Source of the DNA: Clostridia bacterium
GTDB lineage: Bacteria; Bacillota; Clostridia; Oscillospirales; CAG-272
Direction: 5' to 3'
NCBI GenBank assembly: GCA_017399105.1
Contig: JAFQEJ010000003.1
Coordinates: 124,864-188,863 of the forward strand
DNA length: 64,000 nucleotides
The notes under the pieces were generated by a model. The model was given only the letters and a program-made list of their open reading frames with translations, did no database searches and was not told the origin of the DNA. Shown one piece after another: positions 33,792-42,220 of the stretch; positions within the stretch are counted from its first letter, which is position 1; the number at the start of each line of letters is the position of its first letter. The position numbers were made by a program, and so were the translations under genes.

Positions 33792-34475
33792 TCAGAGCAA
33801 AACAGGGATAAATTGATCGGCTTCAATGCAATCGGGTGATATCTTGCAGTCAAGAGCCAAAATTTTCACTCCCGCCGCCGCCGCATCACGAAGGGCATCG
33901 CCAAAGGCTTTATGCGTATCGTCGTTTGGCTTCAGCTCGGTTATGCCCTTCATCTGAATCACAAAGAGCACATATGCTCCATATCCTGCGCCAGCACAGT
34001 CGGCAAGCTCCTTCAGATGCTTCACCCCACGCTCGGTAGGCGCATCGGGGAAGTATGCAATCCCCTCACGCTCAAGGGTAACCCCCTTCACTTCAAGGAA
34101 AGAAATGCGCCCCTCATCCTCCACCATAAAATCAAAGCGGGAGCTTCCCTGCTTCACCTCGCGGCGGATCACGGCGTGTTCCGTAAAGAGCAGACCTTTT
34201 CTCAGCCATTCTCCCGCGGTGTCGTTTGCAATCTGGGAATCGATATTCACCACGCGCCCGTCAGCCTTCTCCACCGCCACCAGATCAAAACGGGTCTTGC
34301 GCGCAGGATTGGAGCTTTCGTAAAGCCATACGCGAGCACCCTCATACAGCAGCTCGGCACAGCGTCCGGTATTTTTCACATGAACAGTCTCAACCTCGCC
34401 TTCAACCTCCACCTGCGCGATGAATCGGTTGGGACGGGAGAGAAAACGTCCCTCTCTGATATTGGAATAACGCAC
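33792..34475 (-). CDS. sfsA: SfsA family (sugar fermentation stimulation) protein
   Basis: A 227-residue SfsA homologue. Recognisable stretches: EGRFLSRPNRFIAQVEVEGE, VHVKNTGRCAELLYEGARVW, FLEVKGVTLEREGIAYFPDA, PTERGVKHLKELADC. The C-terminal half has a PD-(D/E)XK nuclease-like Glu-x-Lys (EVKG). The start is GTG at 34475 with GGAGG six bases upstream; a longer frame uses TTG. Its role in E. coli is poorly defined (DNA binding, sugar use). It sits alone between a membrane protein gene and GH38. Confidence 0.92.
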   Translation of the reverse strand: MRYSNIREGRFLSRPNRFIAQVEVEGEVETVHVKNTGRCAELLYEGARVWLYESSNPARKTRFDLVAVEKADGRVVNIDSQIANDTAGEWLRKGLLFTEHAVIRREVKQGSSRFDFMVEDEGRISFLEVKGVTLEREGIAYFPDAPTERGVKHLKELADCAGAGYGAYVLFVIQMKGITELKPNDDTHKAFGDALRDAAAAGVKILALDCKISPDCIEADQFIPVLL

Positions 34476-34557
34476 AACACACCTCCGAAGCAAATGTCTT
34501 TTGCAAAACCATTATCTTTTCATTATTCTACCATAAATCTTCGCTCCCGTAAAGGCA

Positions 34558-35340
34558 TCATCTGTTCCGTTTCTTCATCTGCGGTATAAATTTCTTTACA
34601 AAGCTCCCCCGACTGCGTCCCAGAATATAAAGATCCCCCACAAAGGAAAAGATCAGCGCTCCCACACAGTTGACAAGTAAATCTTTCATGGTATCGATTA
34701 TCCCCACATCAAGATAGCCCTCAAGCACCACCTGCCTCCCGTCGGAAAGGGTGAGTGCTGTCTTTTCAATTCCATCGATTCGAACGGGATCGTTCACCCC
34801 CTCGGGATGGAGAAGCACTGAGGAAAAGTGATCGATCACATAGTCCTTCTGCATATCACTTCCTGTAAACATATCCATGCCAAACTCAAAGAACTCCCAG
34901 ATCACGCCAACCGTCATCGAGAAGCAGAAGGCTACAAACGCCACAAAGACCGGTGACAGGCTGAAATGGAAGCGCGGCGAATTGTTGAGCAGGTCGATAA
35001 GCGCAAAGCCAATGGAAGCCATGAGAAAGCCGTTCACCGCATGCAGCATGCTGTCCCACCAGGGAATATAGGTATAAAAGCTGGCGATTTCCCCCAGAAT
35101 CTCGGAAGCAAAAATAAACAGCAGCACCACAATCTCCAGCGGCTGCGGGATGGTCAGATTGAGGGTATGCTCGACGATCACAGGAATATGAAAGAGTCCC
35201 AGCGTCAGAAGGCAGAGAAAGACCGCATAATAATCTTCCCGAAAAAAGCGTGTGATCATGACCAGCACCACCGACACCACAAGAAAAATATAAATCACAC
35301 TGCCGCGAAGCTTGCTGGCCCATACGTTTCTGCTTTTCAT
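34558..35340 (-). CDS. Multi-pass membrane protein of unknown function
   Basis: A 260-residue membrane protein with about seven helices. The segment YIPWWDSMLHAVNGFLMASI and MTVGVIWEFFEFGMDMF resembles YjdF/DUF2238-type proteins, with conserved Trp-Asp, His and Glu residues in the membrane. An extracytoplasmic or loop insert of ~60 residues follows (HPEGVNDPVRIDGIEKTALT). GGGAGGT precedes the ATG at 35340; the longer frame lacks a signal. No function is known. Confidence 0.75.
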   Translation of the reverse strand: MKSRNVWASKLRGSVIYIFLVVSVVLVMITRFFREDYYAVFLCLLTLGLFHIPVIVEHTLNLTIPQPLEIVVLLFIFASEILGEIASFYTYIPWWDSMLHAVNGFLMASIGFALIDLLNNSPRFHFSLSPVFVAFVAFCFSMTVGVIWEFFEFGMDMFTGSDMQKDYVIDHFSSVLLHPEGVNDPVRIDGIEKTALTLSDGRQVVLEGYLDVGIIDTMKDLLVNCVGALIFSFVGDLYILGRSRGSFVKKFIPQMKKRNR

Positions 35341-35405
35341 CCCATACCTCCCAATATTTCTTCGCTCAGTTTTCCCCGGAAACAGGCAGATTATCACCGA
35401 AAGCC

Positions 35406-35434
35406 TTGACAAAACGATGAAAAACACATATAAT
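35406..35434 (+). promoter_or_regulatory. Consensus promoter of the glycerol-3-phosphate operon
   Basis: TTGACA (35406-35411), 17 bases, TATAAT (35429-35434). Transcription from near 35441 leaves a 133-base leader. Confidence 0.9.
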
Positions 35435-35463
35435 AAAAGAGGAAACACCCTGTTGAGATTTAT

Positions 35464-35510
35464 GAGTGTAACAAAGAGCGTTCCGCTTTTTTGCTGCACT
35501 CATTTTTTAT
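35464..35510 (+). terminator. Leader terminator, probable GlpP-controlled attenuator
   Basis: GAGTGTA (35464-35470) pairs with TGCACTC (35495-35501), enclosing AAAGAGCG/CGCTTTTT; then ATTTTTTAT. It sits between the promoter and the first gene of an operon region that includes the antiterminator GlpP, as in the B. subtilis glp leaders. Confidence 0.75.
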
Positions 35511-35573
35511 TTGGCATAATACCGAAAATTCAGACCAGACTATACCTATCAATCCAATCTCAGGAGATTTTTA

Positions 35574-37009
35574 TGCAGGATATCGTAATCATCGGCTGCG
35601 GCGTCATCGGTGCGGCATGCGCCTATGAGCTGGCAAAATACAATCTCGCTGTCACCATTCTCGAGGCAAGCTCGGATGTGGCAAACGGCACCACAAAGGC
35701 AAATTCCGCCATCATTCACGCCGGCTATGACCCCATCCCGGGAACAGGCATGGCAAAGCTCAATGTGGAGGGAAACGCTATGATGGATGCTCTCTGCCGC
35801 CGTCTTGATATTCCCTTCAAACGTGTGGGCAGCCATGTTCTTGCCTTCACCGAGGAGGAGCTGATCACCCTCCGTACCCTATACGAGCGCGGCACAGCCA
35901 ACGGTGTCCCAGAGCTGCGTCTGCTTACCGCAGAGGAGACAAAAGCCATGGAGCCTTCGGTCTCGGAGGAGGTCAAAGGCAGTCTCTTCGCCCCCACTGC
36001 CGGTATCATTTCCCCCTGGGAGCTGACCCTCGCCATGGCTGAGGTAGCTGTACGAAACGGCGTCACCCTGAAGCTGAACACCCCCGTCACTGCCATCGAG
36101 CGCAGGGACGGTCATTTCACGGTCATCACGCCAAAGGAGCGCATCGACTGCAGACTGATTCTCAACGCCGCAGGAATCCACGCCGGCGAGATTATGTCAA
36201 TGGCGGGAGATACACCCTGCGAGACGGTTTTCAGCCGCGGAGAATATTATCTCCTTGACAAAAGCGAGGGAGATCGGGTCAGCTCTGTCATCTTCCAATG
36301 CCCCAATCGGGACGGAAAGGGTGTTCTTGTGGCGCCTACCGTTCACGGAAATCTCATCGTCGGTCCCAACGCAGAAAGCATCGACTCCCCCGATACCGCC
36401 AACACATCGCGCGGCCTTAACTTCACCCGCACACAGGCGATGAAATCTGTCCCCTCACTCTCAATCCGCGACAACATCCGCAACTTCGCAGGCATCCGCG
36501 CCAATCACAGCGGCGAGGATTTTCTCATCGGCGAGAGTGCGAAGGTGCCGGGACTTTTCAATCTTGCCGGCATCAAGAGCCCCGGACTCACCGCCTCCCC
36601 TGCCATTGCAAAGCTGGCGGCAGAATGGGTTGGAAAAAGGCTGTCACTCACCGAAAAGCAGGATTTCACCGACGGCAGAAAGGTCATCCGCTTCAAGCAT
36701 CTCACCGCCGCCGAAAAGCAGACAGTTATTGCCGAAAATCCCCTCTACGGCAGGGTCATCTGCCGCTGTGAAACGGTCACCGAGGGCGAGATTCTGGCAG
36801 CCCTCCGCTCCCCCATCCCGCCGACCACAATCAACGGCGTCAAGCGCAGAGTGGGCGCCGGCATGGGACGCTGTCAGGGCGGCTTCTGCGGACCGAGGGT
36901 ACAGGAAATTCTCTCCCGCGAGCTGGGGATTCCCATGGAAGAAATCAATCTTGACGAGGACGGAAGCTACATCCTCACAGGACGCACGAAAGGAGAACAG
37001 ATAAAATGA
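35574..37009 (+). CDS. GlpA-like FAD-dependent glycerol-3-phosphate dehydrogenase
   Basis: A 478-residue flavoprotein of the DAO/GlpA family, probably oxidising glycerol-3-phosphate to dihydroxyacetone phosphate. The FAD motif is IIGCGVIGAACAYELAKYN at the N-terminus; the substrate part has NSAIIHAGYDPIPGTGMAKL. The C-terminal ~90 residues are a BFD-like [2Fe-2S] domain with Cys-x-Cys (GRVICRCETVTEGEI) and Cys-x4-Cys (GRCQGGFCGP). CAGGAG precedes the ATG at 35574. It overlaps the next gene by four bases. Anaerobic electron acceptor unknown. Confidence 0.9.
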
Positions 37010-38262
37010 AGGCTCAGCTTGCCATCATCGGCGGAGGCCCCGCAGGTCTTGCTGCCGCCATCGCCGCCCATGAAGCGGGTGTTCGCGATATTCTCATTCT
37101 GGAGCGCGACCGTGAGTGCGGCGGAATCCTCAATCAGTGCATCCACAATGGCTTCGGACTTCATTACTTCGGTGAAGAGCTGACCGGCCCCGAATATGCC
37201 GGACGCTTCATCGACATGCTGAAGGATACCTCTGTCCGCGTCCTTTCGGATACCATGGCACTCGATCTTACCCCCGAGCGTGTCATCCACACCGTCAATA
37301 CCGCCGAGGGCTACATGCAGATTGAAGCAGGTGCTGTCATCCTCGCCATGGGATGCCGTGAGCGCACCCGCGGCGCCATTTCTATTCCCGGAACCCGCGC
37401 AGCAGGCATCTTCACAGCCGGTGCCGCCCAGCGTTATGTCAACATCGAAGGATACATGGTGGGCAAACGTGTGGTTGTCCTCGGCTCGGGGGATATCGGT
37501 CTGATTATGTCCCGCCGTCTCACCCTTGAGGGCGCCGAGGTGCTTGCCTGTGTGGAGCTGATGCCCTACTCCTCGGGACTCACCCGCAACATCGTCCAAT
37601 GCCTCGAGGACTTCGGTATTCCGCTCTACCTCTCGCACACCGTCACCGACATCCGCGGCAAAAACCGCGTGGAAGGAGTCACTGTCAGCCGCGTAGATGA
37701 AAACAGACGCCCCATTCCCGGCACCGAGATGATCTTCGACTGCGATACACTGCTTCTCTCGGTGGGACTTATTCCCGAAAACGAGCTGTCGAAGCAGGCA
37801 GGCATCATCCTTGATCCTCGCACAAACGGTCCCGAGGTCTACGAAAATATGGAGTGCTCCATCCCCGGAATCTTCGCCTGCGGAAATGTGGTGCAGGTAC
37901 ATGATCTGGTGGATTTCGTCAGCGAAGAAGCGCAGCTTGCAGGCAGGTCAGCGGCTGAATTTCTGCAGAAAGGCTCAAAGCCCGCAGGCAGACTCATCAC
38001 CCTCACAGGCGGAAGCGATGTCAGCTATACCCTTCCACAGAAAATTCGCTTTGACGCCATGCCCGACAGGATAAAGCTGTCCTTCCGCGTCAGACGAAGC
38101 TTCGGTGAGAGCAAAATCATCCTCCGCGCAGGAGATGCCATCCTTGCCTCCTTCAAGCGCAGTCATATGGCGCCCGGCGAGATGGAGCGTGTCACCCTGC
38201 CGAAAAAGCTGCTCAATGAGGTGAGCGGTAATGAAATCATCCTGGAGGTAAAGGAAGCATGA
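37006..38262 (+). CDS. NAD(P)/FAD-dependent oxidoreductase, partner of the GlpA-like protein
   Basis: A 418-residue pyridine nucleotide-disulphide-type flavoprotein. The FAD motif is AIIGGGPAGLAAAIAAHEAG; GGILNQCIHNGFGLHYFGEE and a second dinucleotide motif VVVLGSGDIGLIMSR follow. The last ~80 residues form an extra beta-rich domain. Genes of this type sit between glpA-like and DUF1667 genes in many Clostridia. It likely takes electrons from the dehydrogenase to NAD(P) or another carrier. Coupled by ATGA overlap on both sides, so the three proteins probably form a complex. Confidence 0.9.
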   Translation: MKAQLAIIGGGPAGLAAAIAAHEAGVRDILILERDRECGGILNQCIHNGFGLHYFGEELTGPEYAGRFIDMLKDTSVRVLSDTMALDLTPERVIHTVNTAEGYMQIEAGAVILAMGCRERTRGAISIPGTRAAGIFTAGAAQRYVNIEGYMVGKRVVVLGSGDIGLIMSRRLTLEGAEVLACVELMPYSSGLTRNIVQCLEDFGIPLYLSHTVTDIRGKNRVEGVTVSRVDENRRPIPGTEMIFDCDTLLLSVGLIPENELSKQAGIILDPRTNGPEVYENMECSIPGIFACGNVVQVHDLVDFVSEEAQLAGRSAAEFLQKGSKPAGRLITLTGGSDVSYTLPQKIRFDAMPDRIKLSFRVRRSFGESKIILRAGDAILASFKRSHMAPGEMERVTLPKKLLNEVSGNEIILEVKEA

Positions 38263-38603
38263 AAGAGATTATCTGCATTGTCTGCCCCAACGGCTGCCGC
38301 CTGCAGGTGGATGAAGCTGCCGATTATGCGGTAAGCGGTCATAAATGTCCCCGCGGCAAGACCTACGGCAGGGAGGAGCTGACCAATCCCGTCCGCACCC
38401 TAACCTCCACAGTCCGCATCGAGGGTGCCGCCTATCCCCGACTTCCTGTCAAAACCGACCACCCTATCCCCAAGGCAAAAATCTCCGCTGTCATGGCTCA
38501 GCTCGATGCCATTCTCGCCCGCTCCCCCGTGAAGCGCGGCGATATCATTGCCGAAAACATTGCTGACAGCGGTGCCAATCTCGTTGCCTGCAGGGATTTA
38601 TAA
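38259..38603 (+). CDS. DUF1667 domain protein
   Basis: A 114-residue protein with four conserved Cys: IICIVCPNGCRLQV and SGHKCPRGKTYG, typical of DUF1667, likely an iron-sulphur or zinc site. It is the third gene of the coupled set (starts in ATGA overlap) and is usually found with the two flavoproteins upstream, so it is probably a small electron-transfer subunit. No signal peptide. Confidence 0.92.
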   Translation: MKEIICIVCPNGCRLQVDEAADYAVSGHKCPRGKTYGREELTNPVRTLTSTVRIEGAAYPRLPVKTDHPIPKAKISAVMAQLDAILARSPVKRGDIIAENIADSGANLVACRDL

Positions 38604-38611
38604 AATTAAAG

Positions 38612-38640
38612 TTGCAATTTTGCCAGCAACAGTGTAAAAT
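38612..38640 (+). promoter_or_regulatory. Internal promoter of glpP
   Basis: TTGCAA (38612-38617), 17 bases, TAAAAT (38635-38640), between DUF1667 and glpP; allows glpP expression when the leader terminator is closed. Confidence 0.65.
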
Positions 38641-38670
38641 GAAAGCAGTACAGGAAAAAGGAGCTTGTCC

Positions 38671-39228
38671 ATGACAACCATCACCCTCTCCGACAGCCCG
38701 GTCATCGCGGCGGTCAAAAATGAAGAACAGCTGAGCTTCGCCCTTGCAAGCGAGTGCGAAACCGTCTTTCTCCTCTGCGGAGACATTCTCAATATCGGAA
38801 GCCTCTGCGCCAGGGTCAGGGAAGCAGACAAGCACCCGATTGTCCATCTCGATCTTGTAAACGGTCTTGCTCCCCGCGAGATCGCCGTAGATTTCATCAG
38901 ACAAACCACCTGCGCCGAGGGCATCATCTCCACAAAGCCGCCCCTCATCCGCCGTGCAAAGGAGCTGGGACTCTTCACTGTCCTGCGCGTCTTTGTCATC
39001 GACTCCCGCGCCCTTGAAGCCATTGAACGGGAGCGCAGTCTGGTAGAGCCGGATGTGATCGAAATACTCCCCGGCGTCATGCCCGATATCATCCGCAAAA
39101 TCAGCGGTATGACCCCCACCCCCCTCATCGCCGGCGGTCTGATCTCCACCAAACAGGAAATCATGGCTGCCCTCGGTGCCGGCGCAATTGCAGTCTCCAC
39201 CACCAATCGTGAGAGCTGGCAGGCATAA
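38671..39228 (+). CDS. glpP: Glycerol uptake operon antiterminator GlpP
   Basis: A 185-residue (beta-alpha) barrel protein. Family stretches: SPVIAAVKNEEQLSFALASE, VFLLCGDILNIGSLCARV, IVHLDLVNGLAPREIAVDFI, CAEGIISTKPPLIRRAKELG, DVIEILPGVMPDIIRKIS, TPLIAGGLISTKQEI. GlpP binds glycerol-3-phosphate and leader mRNA and allows read-through of a terminator. The ATG at 38671 has AAGGAG 8 bases upstream. Its likely target is the terminator at 35464-35510. Confidence 0.93.
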   Translation: MTTITLSDSPVIAAVKNEEQLSFALASECETVFLLCGDILNIGSLCARVREADKHPIVHLDLVNGLAPREIAVDFIRQTTCAEGIISTKPPLIRRAKELGLFTVLRVFVIDSRALEAIERERSLVEPDVIEILPGVMPDIIRKISGMTPTPLIAGGLISTKQEIMAALGAGAIAVSTTNRESWQA

Positions 39229-39243
39229 ATAAGGATAAAACTT

Positions 39244-39283
39244 CATCCCCTCAGTACGAACATCGTACCAAGGGGATGTTTTT
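39244..39283. terminator. Bidirectional terminator after glpP
   Basis: CATCCCCT (39244-39251) pairs with AGGGGATG (39271-39278), with GTACG/CGTAC nested inside; T-tract on the plus strand, T-rich on the minus strand too. Confidence 0.85.
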
Positions 39284-39300
39284 CTGTACAAATCGTCTTA

Positions 39301-40056
39301 TTAAAATCCCCGCTCCCGTCTGATCTCCCTCGGCGAAAGACCCACATGCTTTTTGAGAATCTTCCTGAAGTGCGCCGCCGAACTGAGATTCAGCATGGAG
39401 CTGATCTCCTCAACTGTTCTGTCGGTAGATGTGAGCAGTTCAATCCCCTTGCGGCAGAGAATCTGCTGTCTGTAGTCGTTGGGGGACGCCTTCACCGTCC
39501 GCTTGAAGATGGCATAAAGATAGGGCTCGCTGATGCCGCACGCTCTTGCAGCCTCGGGAACGCTGCAGTCGGGATTCTGCTCGATATAGCGTTTCGCCGC
39601 TTCCGCAATCAGATTGTCACGACTTTGATTGGCAGGCTGCAGGAGAGGCAGCAGGTCTGCCATTACCGAATAATATCGTCCCAAAGTGCGGCAGGATACA
39701 TCCTGTCCCTCCATGGAGATTGCCTTCAGCCGCTCCTTCAGCTCCTCACCGCAATTGACCGTCTGGAGCGCAAAATTCAGCTTTTCACTGCAATTCAGCT
39801 GTTGGAATCCGAAGGATAGAAATTGAATTTCCTCTTCCCCGTACCAGTAGGACTGATAGGGAAGATCCTTCGGAATGTAGAAAAGTGTTCCTTCCCCGAC
39901 TGCAATTTCATTGTGTTCGGACACAATCCGTGCATGACCCTTCAGCATCAGCGCGGTATAGTGGAGCGGAGATCCCCGTCTGTTGTCGGTATAATGGTAT
40001 TTTTGAAATTCATTTTTCACAAATATATAGTTTGGCAGCGTCAGCATCCGAGCCAT
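39301..40056 (-). CDS. AraC-family transcriptional regulator
   Basis: A 251-residue regulator with a cupin sensor (1-145; LHYTALMLKGHARIVSEHNE, GEGTLFYIPKDLPYQSYWY) and two C-terminal helix-turn-helix motifs (CSVPEAARACGISEPYLYAI, TVEEISSMLNLSSAAHFRKI, HVGLSPREIRRERG). The ATG at 40056 follows GAGGTGA; the frame runs on for a further 1.1 kb antisense to the neighbouring genes, which is a shadow. It is divergent from, and shares overlapping promoters with, the 40174-44712 operon, which it probably controls. Confidence 0.9.
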   Translation of the reverse strand: MARMLTLPNYIFVKNEFQKYHYTDNRRGSPLHYTALMLKGHARIVSEHNEIAVGEGTLFYIPKDLPYQSYWYGEEEIQFLSFGFQQLNCSEKLNFALQTVNCGEELKERLKAISMEGQDVSCRTLGRYYSVMADLLPLLQPANQSRDNLIAEAAKRYIEQNPDCSVPEAARACGISEPYLYAIFKRTVKASPNDYRQQILCRKGIELLTSTDRTVEEISSMLNLSSAAHFRKILKKHVGLSPREIRRERGF

Positions 40057-40098
40057 ACCCTTCACCTCATTTGTATAGAATTGTATCTGTTTTTTCAT

Positions 40099-40138
40099 AT
40101 TATACGCTATTGTTTTGTCCCCGTCAAGCAGATATAAT
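40099..40138. promoter_or_regulatory. Overlapping divergent promoters
   Basis: Minus strand: TTGACG (40122-40127), 17 bases, TATAAT (40099-40104), for the AraC gene. Plus strand: TTGTTT (40110-40115), 17 bases, TATAAT (40133-40138), for the dehydrogenase operon. The two -35 regions interlock, so the promoters compete. Confidence 0.8.
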
Positions 40139-40173
40139 AAGTTTATACCGAAAAGCAAAGAGAGGGTACCCCT

Positions 40174-41190
40174 ATGCACAATAAAACCATTGTCTTTACA
40201 AAGCTCAACACCGCAGAATTTCTTGACACGCCTCTCCCCGACGTCACAGGCAGACTGGTCAAGGTACGTACCGCCATCAGCACAGTCAGCTGCGGTACAG
40301 AGAAAGCAAACATTACAGGCTCGCAGAACACCGGTGTTTTCCAAAACGGTCAGCCTGTCTTCCCCCGCATACTCGGCTACAGCAGTGCCGGAATCGTGGA
40401 GGAGATAGGCGAAGAGGTCAAAAGCGTCAAGCCGGGTGACCGTGCCATTGTATATTGGGGACTGCACAAGCAGTTTAACATAGTGGACGAAAGCTGTGTC
40501 GTCAAAATCGGCGACGATGCTTCCTTTGAAGAGGCTGCCCTCGCCTTCATTGCCACCTTCCCCATGGCGGCAATCCGCAAAACCCGTCTGGAGCTTGGCG
40601 AGCCGATGCTTGTCATGGGACTGGGTCTGCTGGGACAGCTTGCCGTAAGACTGGCACGGGCAGCGGGAGCCATGCCCATCGTTGCGGCAGATCCGGTTGA
40701 CCTTCGCCGCGAAGAAGCACTGGCAGGCGGTGCCGACTATGCATTTGATCCCACCGCTCCCGATTTCGCTGAAAAAGTCAAGGCTGTTACCGGCGGCGGT
40801 GCAGCTGCAGCCATCGAGGTTACAGGCGTTGGAGCAGGACTTGACGGTGCCCTCGACTGCATGGCTAAATTCGGTCGAATCGCCCTGCTCGGATGCACCC
40901 GCGATCCCAACTTCACCATCGACTACTACCGAAAGGTACACTGCCCGGGTATCACTCTCATCGGTGCACACACCAATGCCCGCCCCACATCCGAATCCTA
41001 TCCCGGCTATCACACCCACAGAGATGACATCCGTGATGTACTGAAGCTCTGCGCCGGCGGCAGACTGGATCTTGTTTCGATGATCCGCGAAACGCACAGA
41101 CCGGATGATTGCGGGGAGGTCTATACAAGACTGATCGACGATCCCGCTTTCCCCATTGTTGTACAGTTTGACTGGAGGAATATTCAATGA
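40174..41190 (+). CDS. Medium-chain (zinc-type) alcohol/polyol dehydrogenase
   Basis: A 338-residue medium-chain dehydrogenase. Catalytic-domain marks: TAISTVSCGTEKANITGS, PRILGYSSAGIVEEIGEEVK, VKPGDRAIVYWG. The Rossmann motif is VMGLGLLGQLAVRLARAAG. The four-Cys structural zinc lobe is absent, and a Gly-His-Glu zinc ligand motif is replaced by GYSSAG, so metal use may differ from classical enzymes. It overlaps the Gfo/Idh gene by four bases, a pairing common in sugar and inositol catabolism. Substrate unknown. Confidence 0.85.
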   Translation: MHNKTIVFTKLNTAEFLDTPLPDVTGRLVKVRTAISTVSCGTEKANITGSQNTGVFQNGQPVFPRILGYSSAGIVEEIGEEVKSVKPGDRAIVYWGLHKQFNIVDESCVVKIGDDASFEEAALAFIATFPMAAIRKTRLELGEPMLVMGLGLLGQLAVRLARAAGAMPIVAADPVDLRREEALAGGADYAFDPTAPDFAEKVKAVTGGGAAAAIEVTGVGAGLDGALDCMAKFGRIALLGCTRDPNFTIDYYRKVHCPGITLIGAHTNARPTSESYPGYHTHRDDIRDVLKLCAGGRLDLVSMIRETHRPDDCGEVYTRLIDDPAFPIVVQFDWRNIQ

Positions 41191-42185
41191 ATAAAATAAA
41201 AATTGCCCAGGTCGGAACCGGCCATCCTCACGCGAGCGGTGCTGCAGCTGCCTTCCTCGCTGATCCCGCCTTTGAGCTCATTGGCTTTGCCGAACCCAGC
41301 CCCGACTACAGACATCCCGAAAATCCCTGTTTTCTTGATTCCTCCACCCTCTATTCGGGGATGAAGCAGTACAGTGTCGAGGAGCTTCTGGCAATGGAGG
41401 AGCTTGATGCGGTTGCCATCGAATGCGAGGAGGAAAATGCAACAAAATACGCGCTTCTTTTTGCCGAAAAGGGGATACACATCTATATGGATAAGCCGGG
41501 AAGCCACGGATATACTTCCTTTGAGCGGCTGATCAACACCTGTAAAAAAAGCGGCTCGATTCTCAAGATGGGCTACATGTACCGCTATAATCCCCTTGTC
41601 ATGAAAGCGCGTGAGCTGGCAGCATCGGGTGCACTCGGTGAAATCTATGCGGTGGAAGCGCAGATGAGCCTGCTCTATCCCGAAGCTATGTGCCGCTGGA
41701 TCGGCAAGCACAGGGGAGGCATGATGTACTATCTCGGCTGTCACGATATCGACCTCGTTCTCCAGTTCATGGGCACACTTCCCGAGGAAATCATTCCGCT
41801 GAACACCTCCACCGGCCAGTACGGTCTTGACAGCGAAAACTACGGCTTTGCCGTTCTGAAATATCCGAAGGGCGTTTCCTTTGTCAAAACGACCTGTGCC
41901 GAGCACAACGGATTCCCGCGGCGTCAGCTGGTCGTTTGCGGTACCCGCGGAACGGTGGAGATCAAGCCGATCGAAATCTTCCTCCATGGCATCACCCTCA
42001 AGTCAGAAGCTGTGATCACCATAGACGGAAAAACCGAGCATATTGAAAGCGCCCCCTTTGATCGCTACAGCGGCACCATCCGCGCCTTCGCCGATCACAT
42101 CACCGGGAAGAGCGAAAATCCCTTCACCTATGATTATGAGCTTGGACTATTTAAGACGCTGATGGCATGCTGCAGCGCAGAATAA
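41187..42185 (+). CDS. Gfo/Idh/MocA-family oxidoreductase
   Basis: A 332-residue NAD(P)-dependent sugar or inositol dehydrogenase-like enzyme. The N-terminal Rossmann motif is AQVGTGHPHASGAAAAF; the DKP motif (YMDKPGSHGYTSFERLI) replaces the usual EKP; a later GCHDIDLVLQFMG contains the catalytic Asp/His pattern. It is coupled to the dehydrogenase upstream and followed at 35 bases by a solute-binding protein gene. The substrate is unknown. Confidence 0.9.
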   Translation: MNKIKIAQVGTGHPHASGAAAAFLADPAFELIGFAEPSPDYRHPENPCFLDSSTLYSGMKQYSVEELLAMEELDAVAIECEEENATKYALLFAEKGIHIYMDKPGSHGYTSFERLINTCKKSGSILKMGYMYRYNPLVMKARELAASGALGEIYAVEAQMSLLYPEAMCRWIGKHRGGMMYYLGCHDIDLVLQFMGTLPEEIIPLNTSTGQYGLDSENYGFAVLKYPKGVSFVKTTCAEHNGFPRRQLVVCGTRGTVEIKPIEIFLHGITLKSEAVITIDGKTEHIESAPFDRYSGTIRAFADHITGKSENPFTYDYELGLFKTLMACCSAE

Positions 42186-42220
42186 AAAAAAGAAAACAAA
42201 AAATGAAAGGATTGATTATC

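Noticed and set aside
40057..41187. N-terminal extension of the AraC ORF to 628 residues
   Set aside because: The extension is antisense to the dehydrogenase gene and crosses the promoters; the real start with ribosome site is at 40056.
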